Positions 1-6,640 are shown, counted from the first letter of the stretch. The stretch is 18,522 bases of DNA from an uncultured Bifidobacterium sp. (GCA_937876495.1 CALEGL010000294.1:1-18522); one strand, 5' to 3'. Translations and numbers: made by a program. Notes: generated from the letters alone by a model not told the origin.

Positions 1-263
1 CACGCCCGCGGGACCCAGCGTCCCGGGCCGCCCTCTGCCGGCCGGCCACGACAATCCCCTCCCGTCATGAATCCCATGCCGTCATGCCGCATTCCATTGC
101 GCTCTGTCGGGTCCCCAGCCCCGCGCCCCTGTTTCGGTCGTCGTTGTCGACGGCGCCGTCGCCCCCTGTCTCCGACTTTCCTCATCGCGAATGACGAGCG
201 GGTCGACTCCCGGATCCGATGGATCCACGCGCCGACCCGCCGTATGCGGACGAGGGAAGCGGA
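1..263. other. Intergenic region downstream of hpf, no gene seen
   Basis: No reading frame here resembles a protein I recognise; the open frames are short and arginine/proline rich, as expected by chance in high-GC DNA. The stretch holds several self-complementary segments: a hairpin at 6-27 (core GGGAC, loop CCAGC, GTCCC), a 14-bp perfect palindrome CGACGGCGCCGTCG at 148-161, and GGATCC-GAT-GGATCC at 212-226, about 38 nt past the hpf stop on the minus strand. Any of these could help end hpf transcription, but none is followed by a T-run. In many actinobacteria secA follows hpf; its start is not visible here. Confidence 0.5.
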
Positions 264-941
264 CTACTTCGCCGCGGACTTCACGTTCTCCGGGGTATCG
301 ATCTCGAAGACGCCGTAGCTCCATCCATGGCGGTGGTACACCACGGACGGGCGTCCCGTGGCCTTGTTGACGAACAGGAAGAAGTCATGGCCGATGAGCT
401 CCATCTCATACAGGGCCTCGTCGATGCTCATGGGCTCGGCGATATGCAGCTTGCGGCGGATGACGATGGGTGTGTCCCCGACCTGGACCTCGACGGATTC
501 ACCGGGGCCGAGATCCGAGGCGACGGCCGCCTGCGGGCTGTTGACGGGCTCGTCCTCGGTGGGCTCCTCGGCCGGGCTCTCGACGGTGGACTCGGGCTGG
601 ACGGCTCCGGTGCCCACGGGAACGGCGTAGCCGCGGCGATGATCCTTGCGGCGGTCCCGAGCGCGTCGCAGCCGCAGTGTGAGCTTGTCCAGGGCCATGT
701 CGAGAGCGCTGAACTCATCGGCGCTGGAGGCCTCGGCGCGCACCACCGTGCGCCCTGCAATGACGGTGATCTCCACTCGACGCGCGGTGTCGGCCTGGCG
801 GGGATTGCCCTCATGCGTGAGGACGATCTGCGCGCGCTGGGCGTCGGGGGCGATGGCGGTCACACGATTCATCTTGCTCTCGACGACATCGCGGAACTTC
901 TGCTTGATCTGCGTGTGGCGTCCGGTAACGACGATTTCCAT
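264..941 (-). CDS. hpf: Ribosome hibernation promoting factor, long form (HPF/RaiA family)
   Basis: The 225-residue product has the two-domain build of long HPF. Residues 1-95 form the ribosome-binding domain (start MEIVVTGRH, then a basic RLRRARDRRKDHRR segment at about 90-103). Residues 104-155 are an acidic, proline-rich linker. Residues 157-217 form the C-terminal dimerisation domain (IVIRRKLH, the conserved PMSIDEALYEMELIGHDFFLF and NKATGRPSVVYHRHGWSYGVFE). By family knowledge this protein blocks the tRNA and mRNA channel of the 30S subunit in stationary phase and joins two 70S ribosomes into a 100S dimer. The start is supported by an AAGGAGGT ribosome binding site just upstream (complement of 946-953). 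The gene is single and diverges from rnpB. Confidence 0.95.
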   Translation of the reverse strand: MEIVVTGRHTQIKQKFRDVVESKMNRVTAIAPDAQRAQIVLTHEGNPRQADTARRVEITVIAGRTVVRAEASSADEFSALDMALDKLTLRLRRARDRRKDHRRGYAVPVGTGAVQPESTVESPAEEPTEDEPVNSPQAAVASDLGPGESVEVQVGDTPIVIRRKLHIAEPMSIDEALYEMELIGHDFFLFVNKATGRPSVVYHRHGWSYGVFEIDTPENVKSAAK

Positions 942-962
942 GTGGACCTCCTTGTTGACTCA

Positions 963-978
963 GGCGGCGCGGGCCGCC
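963..978 (-). other. Hairpin just upstream of the hpf ribosome binding site
   Basis: A perfect 6-bp stem (GGCGGC, loop GCGG, GCCGCC on the plus strand) ends about 10 nt before the hpf Shine-Dalgarno sequence. It would sit in the hpf leader if transcription starts near 1012. A smaller GGGCG-TCAG-CGCCC hairpin lies nearby at about 992-1005. Either could tune translation of hpf, but no function is demonstrated. Confidence 0.35.
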
Positions 979-1019
979 ATATGGTCCCGCTGGGCGTCAG
1001 CGCCCTGACGGGTAGGTTC

Positions 1020-1025
1020 ATTGTA
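1020..1025 (-). promoter_or_regulatory. Candidate -10 box for hpf
   Basis: On the minus strand the hexamer TACAAT matches TATAAT at five of six positions. It lies about 79 nt before the hpf start and would give a leader of roughly 70 nt. No good -35 hexamer is seen at 16-18 nt spacing, so the call rests on the -10 alone. Confidence 0.4.
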
Positions 1026-1119
1026 GCCGAGAACGTTACGCGACCGGGAGCACGACACCCGCAGACCGGAGATGAAAACGCCGGCACGGTCCATTCGGCC
1101 ACTGACGGCCGGGCACTGG

Positions 1120-1125
1120 TATCAT
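1120..1125 (+). promoter_or_regulatory. -10 box of rnpB
   Basis: TATCAT matches TATAAT at five of six positions and lies 8 nt before position 1134, where the 5' strand of the RNase P P1 helix begins. Mature RNase P RNA usually starts at or near its transcription start, so the spacing fits. No clear -35 element is visible. Confidence 0.6.
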
Positions 1126-1133
1126 GTCCCTTC

Positions 1134-1495
1134 GAGACCCCCCGATGGCCGCGGCCTCGCCTGAGGCGAGGCTGAGGAACTTCCGGGCTCCACAGAGCAC
1201 GATGGCGGATAACGTCCGCCCAGGGTGACCTGAGAGACAGCACCACAGAGAACAGACCGCCCCGCTTCGGCGGAGCAAGGGTGAAACGGCGGTGCAAGAG
1301 ACCACCGGGTCGTCGGCAACGACGACCGCATGGTAAGCCTCATCGGGAGCAAGGCCAAGCAGAAGGCGTCAAGGGCTGCTCGCCCGTGCCTTCGGGTAGG
1401 CTGCTGGAGCCTGGCGGCGACGTCAGGTCGAGATGGATGGCCATCCGCGCGTCCTATGGGCGCGTGACAGAACCCGGGGTATGCGGGGGTCTCAT
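1134..1495 (+). ncRNA. rnpB: RNase P RNA (catalytic subunit, bacterial type A)
   Basis: This is the ribozyme that cuts the 5' leader from tRNA precursors together with the RnpA protein. The ends pair to form P1: GAGACCCCC at 1134-1142 with GGGGGTCTC at 1485-1493. P3 is a perfect 8-bp hairpin (1154-1161 with 1165-1172). The CR-I region reads GAGGAACTTCCGGGC from 1174, followed by CACAGAG and later CCACAGAGAACAGACCGCC-like sequence typical of actinobacteria. The L15 motif GGTAA at 1332-1336 is the site that pairs with the CCA end of tRNA, followed by GGAGCAAGGCCAAG (CR-IV type). CR-V reads ACAGAACCCGGGGTAT from 1467. Length is about 360 nt, in the usual range. The P4 helix differs from the common sequence (see findings). 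The exact 3' end is approximate. Confidence 0.95.
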
Positions 1496-1603
1496 CACAC
1501 GTTCATGCGTGACCTCCGACGCCCTGATCGCCGACCAGAAACCACCGACGCGGAATCACCGACGCCGAGCGTCCCTGCGAATGAGCCCTTTCAGACGGCA
1601 CTT

Positions 1604-2458
1604 CTAGACGGCACCGAAACCCTCCGTGCCGTCGGACGCCTCCCGGACGTCCCTTGGGAACATCTCCCCGGCCACCCGACGAAGAACGTCGGCGCGATGA
1701 CCGCGTCGCCCGCCCGCGGCCCAGAAGCGACGCAGACGGACCTGCCTGTCCAGTCCCTCGGTGCGACGCGCCACCGACCGTCCCAGACTCCGCGCGGCTC
1801 CGAGGAAGTCGCCGCGGTCATCGGCCGCGTCGACGAGACCCTCGGCGAGGGAACGGCCGATTCCCCGCCTGTGAAGCTCCCGAAGGGCGCCCGCCTGGCC
1901 CATTCCCCTGTCCAGGCAGCTTCGCAGAACCATACCGCCGTAGGCCTCGTCGTCGACGAGTCCCACCTCGACGAACCTGGCGACGACGGACTCGGCAAGT
2001 TCCCGAGGGAACCCCTTGCCGACCAGTCTGTCTTCCAGATCACTCGATGACCGCGGAGCCGCGTCGAGCAGACGCAGCGCCGCCTCACGGCAGTCGTCAC
2101 GGCTTCCGGAGCCGCCTTCCGGCATGGAACGTTCCCGGGACCTCCGGGTACCCGAGGATCGTCCCTCGCAATCGGGCAGACGTCGCTTCGCATTGCTCCC
2201 GGTCCGTACTCCGCCGCTTGATCGACGCCATGGCCGCCGTCCCCATCCCGACGGGGAGGGATCCGTTTCAGAATCCACTGCGCGGGCATCAGACCCGGAT
2301 CCGTGGGCGACGCCCTCCATCGCGTCGGCGAGGGAACGGGGCCGACGATTCCCGCCATCCACGACGCCGCCATCCATGACGCCGCCATCCACGGCCCCGT
2401 CATCATCGTCACCCAATGACCGGGACAGGGATGCCAGGAACCCCGATGCGTCGATCAC
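1604..2458 (-). CDS. recX: Regulatory protein RecX
   Basis: RecX binds RecA filaments and limits their growth and ATPase activity. The conserved part lies at residues 122-270 of 284 and consists of the helical repeats of the family ([28 protein letters not shown], then [13 protein letters not shown] and [11 protein letters not shown]). The first 120 residues are an unusual low-complexity extension containing four aspartates and a five-residue tandem repeat (VDGGV type). The start is GTG at 2456-2458, which overlaps the recA stop as GTGA; this implies translational coupling and lower output than RecA. The core is more divergent than RecA, as is usual for this family. An internal start nearer the core cannot be excluded, but the stop/start overlap favours the long form. 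It converges with rnpB. Confidence 0.9.
   Translation of the reverse strand: MIDASGFLASLSRSLGDDDDGAVDGGVMDGGVVDGGNRRPRSLADAMEGVAHGSGSDARAVDSETDPSPSGWGRRPWRRSSGGVRTGSNAKRRLPDCEGRSSGTRRSRERSMPEGGSGSRDDCREAALRLLDAAPRSSSDLEDRLVGKGFPRELAESVVARFVEVGLVDDEAYGGMVLRSCLDRGMGQAGALRELHRRGIGRSLAEGLVDAADDRGDFLGAARSLGRSVARRTEGLDRQVRLRRFWAAGGRRGHRADVLRRVAGEMFPRDVREASDGTEGFGAV
2348..2407. repeat. 15-bp tandem repeat inside recX
   Basis: Two near-identical 15-bp units (GACGCCGCCATCCAT at 2363-2377 and GACGCCGCCATCCAC at 2378-2392) are flanked by degenerate copies at 2348-2362 and 2393-2407. On the coding strand each unit encodes five residues of the form V/M-D-G-G-V/N. Unit length is a multiple of three, so copy-number change would keep recX in frame. 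Confidence 0.75.
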
Positions 2459-3636
2459 CTGTCGTCGGCGGCCGGACCGGCATCGGCCGTCCCCTTGGAG
2501 GACGCAGCCCCCTCGCCGTCGGACGCCGGGCCGTCGCCGGAGGATTCATCGTCCGCCGGCAGCAGACCGAACTTCTGCTTCACCTTGCGTTCGATCTCGT
2601 CCGTGATCCCCGGATTGTCCTTGAGGAAGCGGCGGACGTTCTCGCGCCCCTGCCCCAGCTGGTCGCCTTCGTAGGTGAACCAGGATCCGGACTTCTTGAC
2701 GATGCCGCACTGCAGGGCCATGTCCAGGACGGACCCCTCACGCGAGATCCCCTCACCATAGAGCACGTCGAATTCCGCCGACTTGAAGGGCGGAGCCATC
2801 TTGTTCTTGACGACCTTGACCTTGGTGCGGCTTCCCACCGCCTCGTCGCCGTTCTTCAGAGTCTGGATGCGCCGGATGTCAAGTCGGACGGAGGCATAGA
2901 ATTTCAGGGCCTTGCCTCCGGTGGTCGTCTCCGGGTTGCCGAAGAACACGCCGATCTTCTCACGCAGCTGGTTGATGAAGATGGCCGTGGTCCCCGCCTG
3001 GGACAAGGCGCCTGTCATTTTCCGCAGCGCCTGGCTCATCAGACGCGCCTGCAGCCCCACATGGCTGTCCCCCATCTCGCCTTCGATCTCTGCCTTGGGA
3101 ACCAGCGCCGCGACGGAATCGATGACGATGACGTCCAGTGCGCCGGAACGGATGAGCATGTCGGCGATTTCCAGCGCCTGTTCCCCGTTGTCAGGCTGGG
3201 AGACGATGAGGGAATCGGTGTCCACCCCCAGATGCCTGGCGTAGTCCGGATCCAAGGCGTGCTCGGCGTCGATGAAGGCCGCGACGCCGCCGTTCCTCTG
3301 GGCGTTGGCCACCACATGGAGGGCGAGAGTGGTCTTTCCCGAGGACTCGGGGCCATAGATCTCGACGATGCGACCGCGCGGAAGACCACCGATCCCCAGG
3401 GCCATGTCCAGGGCCAGCGAACCGGTGGAGATGACCTCGACGTTCTGATGGGGCTTGTCCCCCAGACGCATGGCGGAACCTTTGCCGAAGCTGCGCTCCA
3501 CCTGTTCAAGCGCGGTGTTCAGGGCTGCCTGGCGCCGCGGATCGACCGTGCGGTGCCGCGACTCCCCATCGGTTGCCGAGGACTCCCCCGTCGAGCCCGC
3601 AGCTGAGGCCGCCGCGGTCTTGGTCTGATGCGCCAT
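2455..3636 (-). CDS. recA: Recombinase RecA
   Basis: RecA coats single-stranded DNA, drives homologous pairing and strand exchange, and triggers LexA self-cleavage. The 393-residue product carries Walker A GPESSGKT at 95-102, the DAEHALD segment, Walker [12 protein letters not shown], the DNA-binding L1/L2 area ([43 protein letters not shown]) and the C-terminal domain ending in an acidic, Ser/Ala/Gly-rich tail. The sequence is very close to bifidobacterial RecA. The first 35 residues are a variable Ala/Ser/Thr-rich extension. The ATG is preceded by a GGAGAAG ribosome binding site. An SOS box lies upstream, and recX follows with a GTGA overlap, so the two form one operon. Confidence 0.98.
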   Translation of the reverse strand: MAHQTKTAAASAAGSTGESSATDGESRHRTVDPRRQAALNTALEQVERSFGKGSAMRLGDKPHQNVEVISTGSLALDMALGIGGLPRGRIVEIYGPESSGKTTLALHVVANAQRNGGVAAFIDAEHALDPDYARHLGVDTDSLIVSQPDNGEQALEIADMLIRSGALDVIVIDSVAALVPKAEIEGEMGDSHVGLQARLMSQALRKMTGALSQAGTTAIFINQLREKIGVFFGNPETTTGGKALKFYASVRLDIRRIQTLKNGDEAVGSRTKVKVVKNKMAPPFKSAEFDVLYGEGISREGSVLDMALQCGIVKKSGSWFTYEGDQLGQGRENVRRFLKDNPGITDEIERKVKQKFGLLPADDESSGDGPASDGEGAASSKGTADAGPAADDR

Positions 3637-3752
3637 CGCTTCTCCTTACCGTTCGTGGCTGTGACCCGCCCCACGATAGGCGGCGGGACCTCGACGCCGG
3701 CCGGCCGCGACCTGTGTGGTCGAGCGCGGCGCCATCCCGCGGATTCCTTCAG

Positions 3753-3758
3753 CAGTCT
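3753..3758 (-). promoter_or_regulatory. Candidate -10 box of the recA promoter
   Basis: On the minus strand TAGACT (four of six to TATAAT) lies 11 nt downstream of the LexA box, so a repressor bound there would cover the -35 area. This gives a leader of about 110 nt before the recA ATG. The leader includes a CGACC-TGTGT-GGTCG hairpin at 3708-3722. The -35 hexamer is not clear. Confidence 0.45.
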
Positions 3759-3769
3759 ATCCCATGAGG

Positions 3770-3783
3770 CGAACATTTGTTCG
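3770..3783. promoter_or_regulatory. LexA-binding SOS box upstream of recA
   Basis: CGAACATTTGTTCG is a perfect inverted repeat of CGAAC around ATTT and matches the Gram-positive/actinobacterial SOS box pattern CGAAC-N4-GTTCG. It lies 134 bp before the recA start codon. By family knowledge LexA binds here and is released when RecA filaments form on damaged DNA, so recA and recX should be damage inducible. I see no second box of this kind in the window. Confidence 0.9.
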
Positions 3784-3874
3784 AATGGATCGGGCGCCGC
3801 ACGCACGCCGTCGCAATCCGTTTCGGAAGGGCTTGAGGCCATTCCGACGGAGCGCATCACGGCGGAGCAGGACG

Positions 3875-4135
3875 TCAGGGCTCGACCACCCTGCGCGTCC
3901 CGGGAAGGGGCGGCGCGTTATGGTCCCTCCCCCATCGGCGGCTGTCGGGGATCTCCATCTGGTCGCACAGGACGTTCCAGACGACACGTGGTTCGACGCC
4001 GGAGGCCAGGGCTTCGATGACCGTGGCGTCATCCAGCGCCGTCAGGCACAGATCCCTCGACAGACTGCGCCCGTAGGCCCGTCCGAAGACTTCATCCAGC
4101 AGCTGCCAGAACTCACGTTCCCTCACGCGGGCCAC
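3875..4135 (-). CDS. DUF3046 family small protein of unknown function
   Basis: The 86-residue product matches DUF3046, a short actinobacterial family usually encoded next to recA. Visible family features are the N-terminal VREREFWQLLDEVFG, then GRSLSRDLCLTALDD, then EALASGVEPRVVWNVLCDQMEIPDSRRWG. No catalytic motif, signal peptide or membrane segment is seen; it looks like a small soluble helical protein. I chose the GTG at 4133-4135 because GGAGG stands six to seven nt before it; an in-frame GTG at 4159 would add eight residues (PSPEGGS) that do not look like the family. It lies upstream of the recA SOS box and therefore probably outside direct LexA control. The function is unknown, but the conserved linkage suggests a link with recombination or ClgR-regulated stress. 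Confidence 0.85.
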   Translation of the reverse strand: MARVREREFWQLLDEVFGRAYGRSLSRDLCLTALDDATVIEALASGVEPRVVWNVLCDQMEIPDSRRWGRDHNAPPLPGTRRVVEP

Positions 4136-4201
4136 ACTGCCACCCTCCGGGGACGGCACGGCCGCGGGCCCGACGGTGACGCGGACGCGGGGAACCGAAA
4201 C

Positions 4202-4216
4202 CCGTCACGGTGACGG
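4202..4216. promoter_or_regulatory. Operator-like inverted repeat upstream of the DUF3046 gene
   Basis: Two 7-bp perfect arms (CCGTCAC and GTGACGG) are separated by one base. The spacing is too tight for a stable RNA loop, so a dimeric regulator site is more likely than a terminator. The centre lies about 74 bp before the chosen DUF3046 start. No regulator can be assigned. Confidence 0.35.
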
Positions 4217-4386
4217 CTTTCCACGCACGGAGGACTCGGCACGAGCGTCGCACCACCCCGATCGCATCCTCACCTTCAACGACCCACGCCATGGAGACGA
4301 GAGGTGACGCCCGCGATGGCGACCGCCGAAACCGAGGACATGAGCAGTCGACGACCCCGCCATGGACGCGGGAGGACGTATGGGAA

Positions 4387-4421
4387 ACCCGTCGGCGGTC
4401 GGAACGACACCGCCGACGGGT
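4387..4421 (-). terminator. Terminator-like hairpin after the clgR-like gene
   Basis: A perfect 13-bp stem (ACCCGTCGGCGGT with ACCGCCGACGGGT) encloses a 9-nt loop, 28 nt past the clgR-like stop codon. On the minus strand it is followed by TTCCC, only a weak T-tract, as is common in high-GC actinobacteria. It separates the clgR-like transcript from the DUF3046-recA block. Confidence 0.75.
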
Positions 4422-4448
4422 CGTGAACCCGAGGGTGTCCGGCCGGAT

Positions 4449-4964
4449 TCAGGCCTCGAGGGACTCGAGGTAGTCGGCGACCATCCGGAGCATCTGTGCC
4501 GTGCTCACGCCCAGGGATTCGGCGATGGAGCTCAGCAGCTCCGAGCTGGCCTCCTTCTGACCGCGCTCGACCTCGGAGAGATACCCCAGGGATACTCCGG
4601 CCTTCTCGCTGACCTCGCGCAGAGTGCGATGGTCACGGGTGCGAAGATCGCGGAGCACATGGCCTATGGCCTCGCGCAGGGAGACGTCATGGACGGACCG
4701 CTCGGAACCCCGGGCGCGTACGGAGGAACGAGTCTCGACCTCGGTCTCGTCGTCCTCCTGCCGCCACATGCGGTCAAGCGCGGCCTTTCTGTCGTCCTTG
4801 GCCTTCTTGGCGGCCCTCGCCATCAGCACCTGACGCTGCGCGAACATCACTGCCCTGCGCTGGGCGGGCGTCAGATCCCTCATGCGCGCCGCGCCGGGAA
4901 GGACCGGGCTGACCCCCGCCACGTTCTGGTTCTGACGCTCCGCGCTGCGAATCATGCTTTCCAT
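4449..4964 (-). CDS. clgR: XRE-family transcriptional regulator, ClgR-like
   Basis: Residues 97-165 of 171 form a helix-turn-helix domain of the ClgR type: [30 protein letters not shown], then [29 protein letters not shown]. ClgR activates clp protease and other stress genes in actinobacteria; in Bifidobacterium breve it was reported to control the clpP operon with help from a protein cofactor. Here the domain follows a charged, Arg/Lys/Glu-rich N-terminal extension of about 95 residues ([26 protein letters not shown]), longer than ClgR of Streptomyces or Corynebacterium. The ATG at 4962-4964 has a weak GGGGAT upstream; ATG at codon 4 is an alternative. The gene is followed by a strong hairpin. 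Position between cinA and recA is the usual actinobacterial one. Regulation may involve the inverted repeat at 4993-5027. Confidence 0.85.
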   Translation of the reverse strand: MESMIRSAERQNQNVAGVSPVLPGAARMRDLTPAQRRAVMFAQRQVLMARAAKKAKDDRKAALDRMWRQEDDETEVETRSSVRARGSERSVHDVSLREAIGHVLRDLRTRDHRTLREVSEKAGVSLGYLSEVERGQKEASSELLSSIAESLGVSTAQMLRMVADYLESLEA

Positions 4965-4992
4965 GGTGCCATCCCCATTCCGTATTCCCTAG

Positions 4993-5027
4993 GACCTGTT
5001 GATTACGTACGACATAAACAACAGGTC
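4993..5027. promoter_or_regulatory. Inverted repeat in the cinA-clgR gap
   Basis: Perfect 9-bp arms (GACCTGTTG at 4993-5001, CAACAGGTC at 5019-5027) enclose 17 AT-rich bases containing the palindrome TACGTA. It starts 29 bp before the clgR-like start and 11 bp after the cinA stop. The long loop makes a terminator less likely than an operator, possibly autoregulatory, but it does not match the published ClgR motif as I remember it. Arms are two helical turns apart, centre to centre about 26 bp. Confidence 0.5.
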
Positions 5028-5038
5028 GATTCGGGGGA

Positions 5039-5851
5039 TTATTCCCCCCGTGGCGCTGTGAGATGGCTCACATATTCCAGCAGGGCGAACACCGCCCGCC
5101 GACGAATCCCCTCCCGTGAGCCACGGCAGCGCAGCTCGAGCACGTCGACGCGTCCTGCCCCCTCCGTGCCGGGGACCGCCTTGCCGGAGGCGGCCGCCGA
5201 GACCGCGGCTTCCGACGCCGAGCTTCCCGAAACCGCAGGTATGCGGCGGGAATAGGCAAGGGATGCGGCGACCCCGATGTCAGGGGAACCATTGTCGCCG
5301 TCACGAAGGGCACCGTCACGAACGGCACCACAATCAAGGACGCCGTCATCATGAAGAGCGGACAGTGCGGCGAGAGACGGAACGGTCGGCGCGGAGAATA
5401 TCTCGGGAAGGAACACGCCGACATAGACCAGCCCCTGGGGATTCCCCCGGTCATCGGGACCCGGTCCGGCGACGCCCGTGGTGGACAGGCCGATGACCGG
5501 CGTCCCGGGATGCGGACCGCCGAACAGCCTTGCCGTTCCCGTCGCCATCTGGTCAGCGACGGCTGCTCGCACGGCGCCCTCCCGCGCGAGCAGCCCCTCG
5601 TCGACGCCAAGAACCGACGCCTTGGCGGCGACGTCATAGGTGACGGCCGATCCGAGGAAGACATCGGAGGCACCCGGAATCCTCACGAAGGCGTCGGAGA
5701 CAAGACCTCCCGTCAGGGATTCGGACACCGCCAGAAGCACGCCCGACGCCCGGCACGCGTCAAGAACCGACGAGGACGCCGCATCCGTCCGGGACCCCAG
5801 CCATGCCGGGACGGCGGAATCGCAATCCTGGAAGGAATCCGCCGCGGTCAT
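5039..5851 (-). CDS. cinA: CinA C-terminal domain protein (nicotinamide-nucleotide amidase type)
   Basis: The 270-residue product contains only the amidase domain of CinA (PncC type), which converts nicotinamide mononucleotide to nicotinate mononucleotide in NAD recycling. Visible motifs are SESLTGG at 43-49 with the likely catalytic Ser45, IPGASDVFLGSAVTYDVAAK at 58-77 with Tyr72 and Lys77, EGAVRAAVADQMATG at 91-105 and TTGVAGPGPDDRGNPQG at 124-140. The final strand and helix (VDVLELRCRGSREGIRRRAVFALLEYVSHL) come at 235-264, after an insertion of about 85 residues with no family counterpart, so the protein is far longer than the usual 160-180. The N-terminal molybdopterin-binding-like domain of full CinA is absent. 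The ATG overlaps the pgsA stop as ATGA, which fixes the start. Whether the insertion leaves the enzyme active is unknown. Confidence 0.88.
   Translation of the reverse strand: MTAADSFQDCDSAVPAWLGSRTDAASSSVLDACRASGVLLAVSESLTGGLVSDAFVRIPGASDVFLGSAVTYDVAAKASVLGVDEGLLAREGAVRAAVADQMATGTARLFGGPHPGTPVIGLSTTGVAGPGPDDRGNPQGLVYVGVFLPEIFSAPTVPSLAALSALHDDGVLDCGAVRDGALRDGDNGSPDIGVAASLAYSRRIPAVSGSSASEAAVSAAASGKAVPGTEGAGRVDVLELRCRGSREGIRRRAVFALLEYVSHLTAPRGE
5300..5329. repeat. 15-bp tandem duplication inside cinA
   Basis: GTCACGAAGGGCACC (5300-5314) is followed directly by GTCACGAACGGCACC (5315-5329); they differ at one base. On the coding strand they give the repeated VRDGA/LRDGD residues in the low-complexity insertion of CinA. 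The unit length keeps the reading frame. Confidence 0.75.
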
Positions 5852-6633
5852 TCCCGTGCGCGATCGGATGGGGAATCGAATCGGGAGGTCTCCGCTGAGG
5901 AGGAAGCCGAGGAAGACGAAGACGCCCCGTCCCGGCCTATGGATTCCGTGGCATCGGATCCGCCGTTGGAGCCATGCCCACGATGGGCGAACACCCGATA
6001 CAGGTACAGCGCGCCGGAATACAGACATAGAACCAGGGACAGATAGATGACGGCGTAGGTGACGACGTAGTAGACGGTCACCCACATGGGCGTTGCCGTC
6101 CCTGAGCCGGACGCGCTCAGTCCCGGGACAAGCGACCACATGGGCATGAGCAGCAGTCCCAGGCCCACGCATTGCGTGAGAGTCTTGTACTTCCCCGCCT
6201 TCGATGCGGCGATCACCCGGCCTCCTGTGTCGATGACGCACAGGCGCATGACGGTGATGCCGACCTCGCGGATGAGCATGAGAATCGTCACCCACCATCC
6301 GAGCTCGCCGAAGCAGGAGGCGATGACGAGCGCGGAGCCGATGAGCAGCTTGTCGGCGATGGGATCCATGAGCTTGCCCAGCTCGGTGACGTGGTCGTAC
6401 GTGCGCGCCATCCACCCGTCCAGCTTGTCGGTGGAGGCGGCGACGGCGAACAGAGCGGCGGCCGTCCAGCGCAGCGCCAGGCTTGACGTCCCCCTCGATC
6501 CGGCGGCCACATCGACGCCGATGAAGGCGAGCACCAACACGATCCTCGCATAGGTGACAAGATTTGGCGGGCTGTTCCAGCCATCGAGCAGGGACGGCCT
6601 CTCCGCGGCACGATTTCGCATAGGCTCCACCAT
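5848..6633 (-). CDS. pgsA: CDP-diacylglycerol-glycerol-3-phosphate 3-phosphatidyltransferase
   Basis: This membrane enzyme makes phosphatidylglycerol phosphate from CDP-diacylglycerol and glycerol 3-phosphate. The signature of CDP-alcohol phosphotransferases, D-x2-DG-x2-AR-x8-G-x3-D-x3-D, is complete: Asp69, Asp72-Gly73, Ala76-Arg77, Gly86, Asp90 and Asp94. The NxxTxxR-like start of the domain is PPNLVTYARIVLV at 22-34. Hydrophobic segments follow at about 28-44, 55-68, 96-118, 150-172 and 182-213. The last 45 residues are a Ser- and charge-rich cytoplasmic tail not typical of the family. The start is uncertain: the ATG at 6631-6633 has no ribosome binding site, while ATG at codon 5 has GGAG three nt before it. 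It lies after ftsK and overlaps cinA by four bases. Confidence 0.93.
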   Translation of the reverse strand: MVEPMRNRAAERPSLLDGWNSPPNLVTYARIVLVLAFIGVDVAAGSRGTSSLALRWTAAALFAVAASTDKLDGWMARTYDHVTELGKLMDPIADKLLIGSALVIASCFGELGWWVTILMLIREVGITVMRLCVIDTGGRVIAASKAGKYKTLTQCVGLGLLLMPMWSLVPGLSASGSGTATPMWVTVYYVVTYAVIYLSLVLCLYSGALYLYRVFAHRGHGSNGGSDATESIGRDGASSSSSASSSAETSRFDSPSDRARE

Positions 6634-6640
6634 ATACCAG

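Larger units (their letters stand above)
4136..4448. other. Intergenic region between the DUF3046 gene and the clgR-like gene
   Basis: No coding sequence is supported in these 313 bases. The right part holds the terminator-like hairpin of the clgR-like gene. The left part holds a compact inverted repeat (CCGTCAC-G-GTGACGG, 4202-4216) and two copies of ACGGTGACG (4173-4181 and 4207-4215), which may belong to the promoter region of the DUF3046 gene. No convincing -35/-10 pair was found. Confidence 0.55.

Noticed and set aside
219..1175. Long plus-strand open frame opposite hpf
   Set aside because: It is a shadow of hpf in another frame; the hpf protein matches its family over the full length, whereas this frame matches nothing and runs into rnpB.
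1134..1495. Small proteins encoded across the rnpB region
   Set aside because: The conserved RNase P motifs and closing P1 helix explain the sequence; the frames are chance openings.
2348..2407. CRISPR-like array
   Set aside because: The units are 15 bp, directly adjacent without spacers and in frame with recX, so this is a coding minisatellite.
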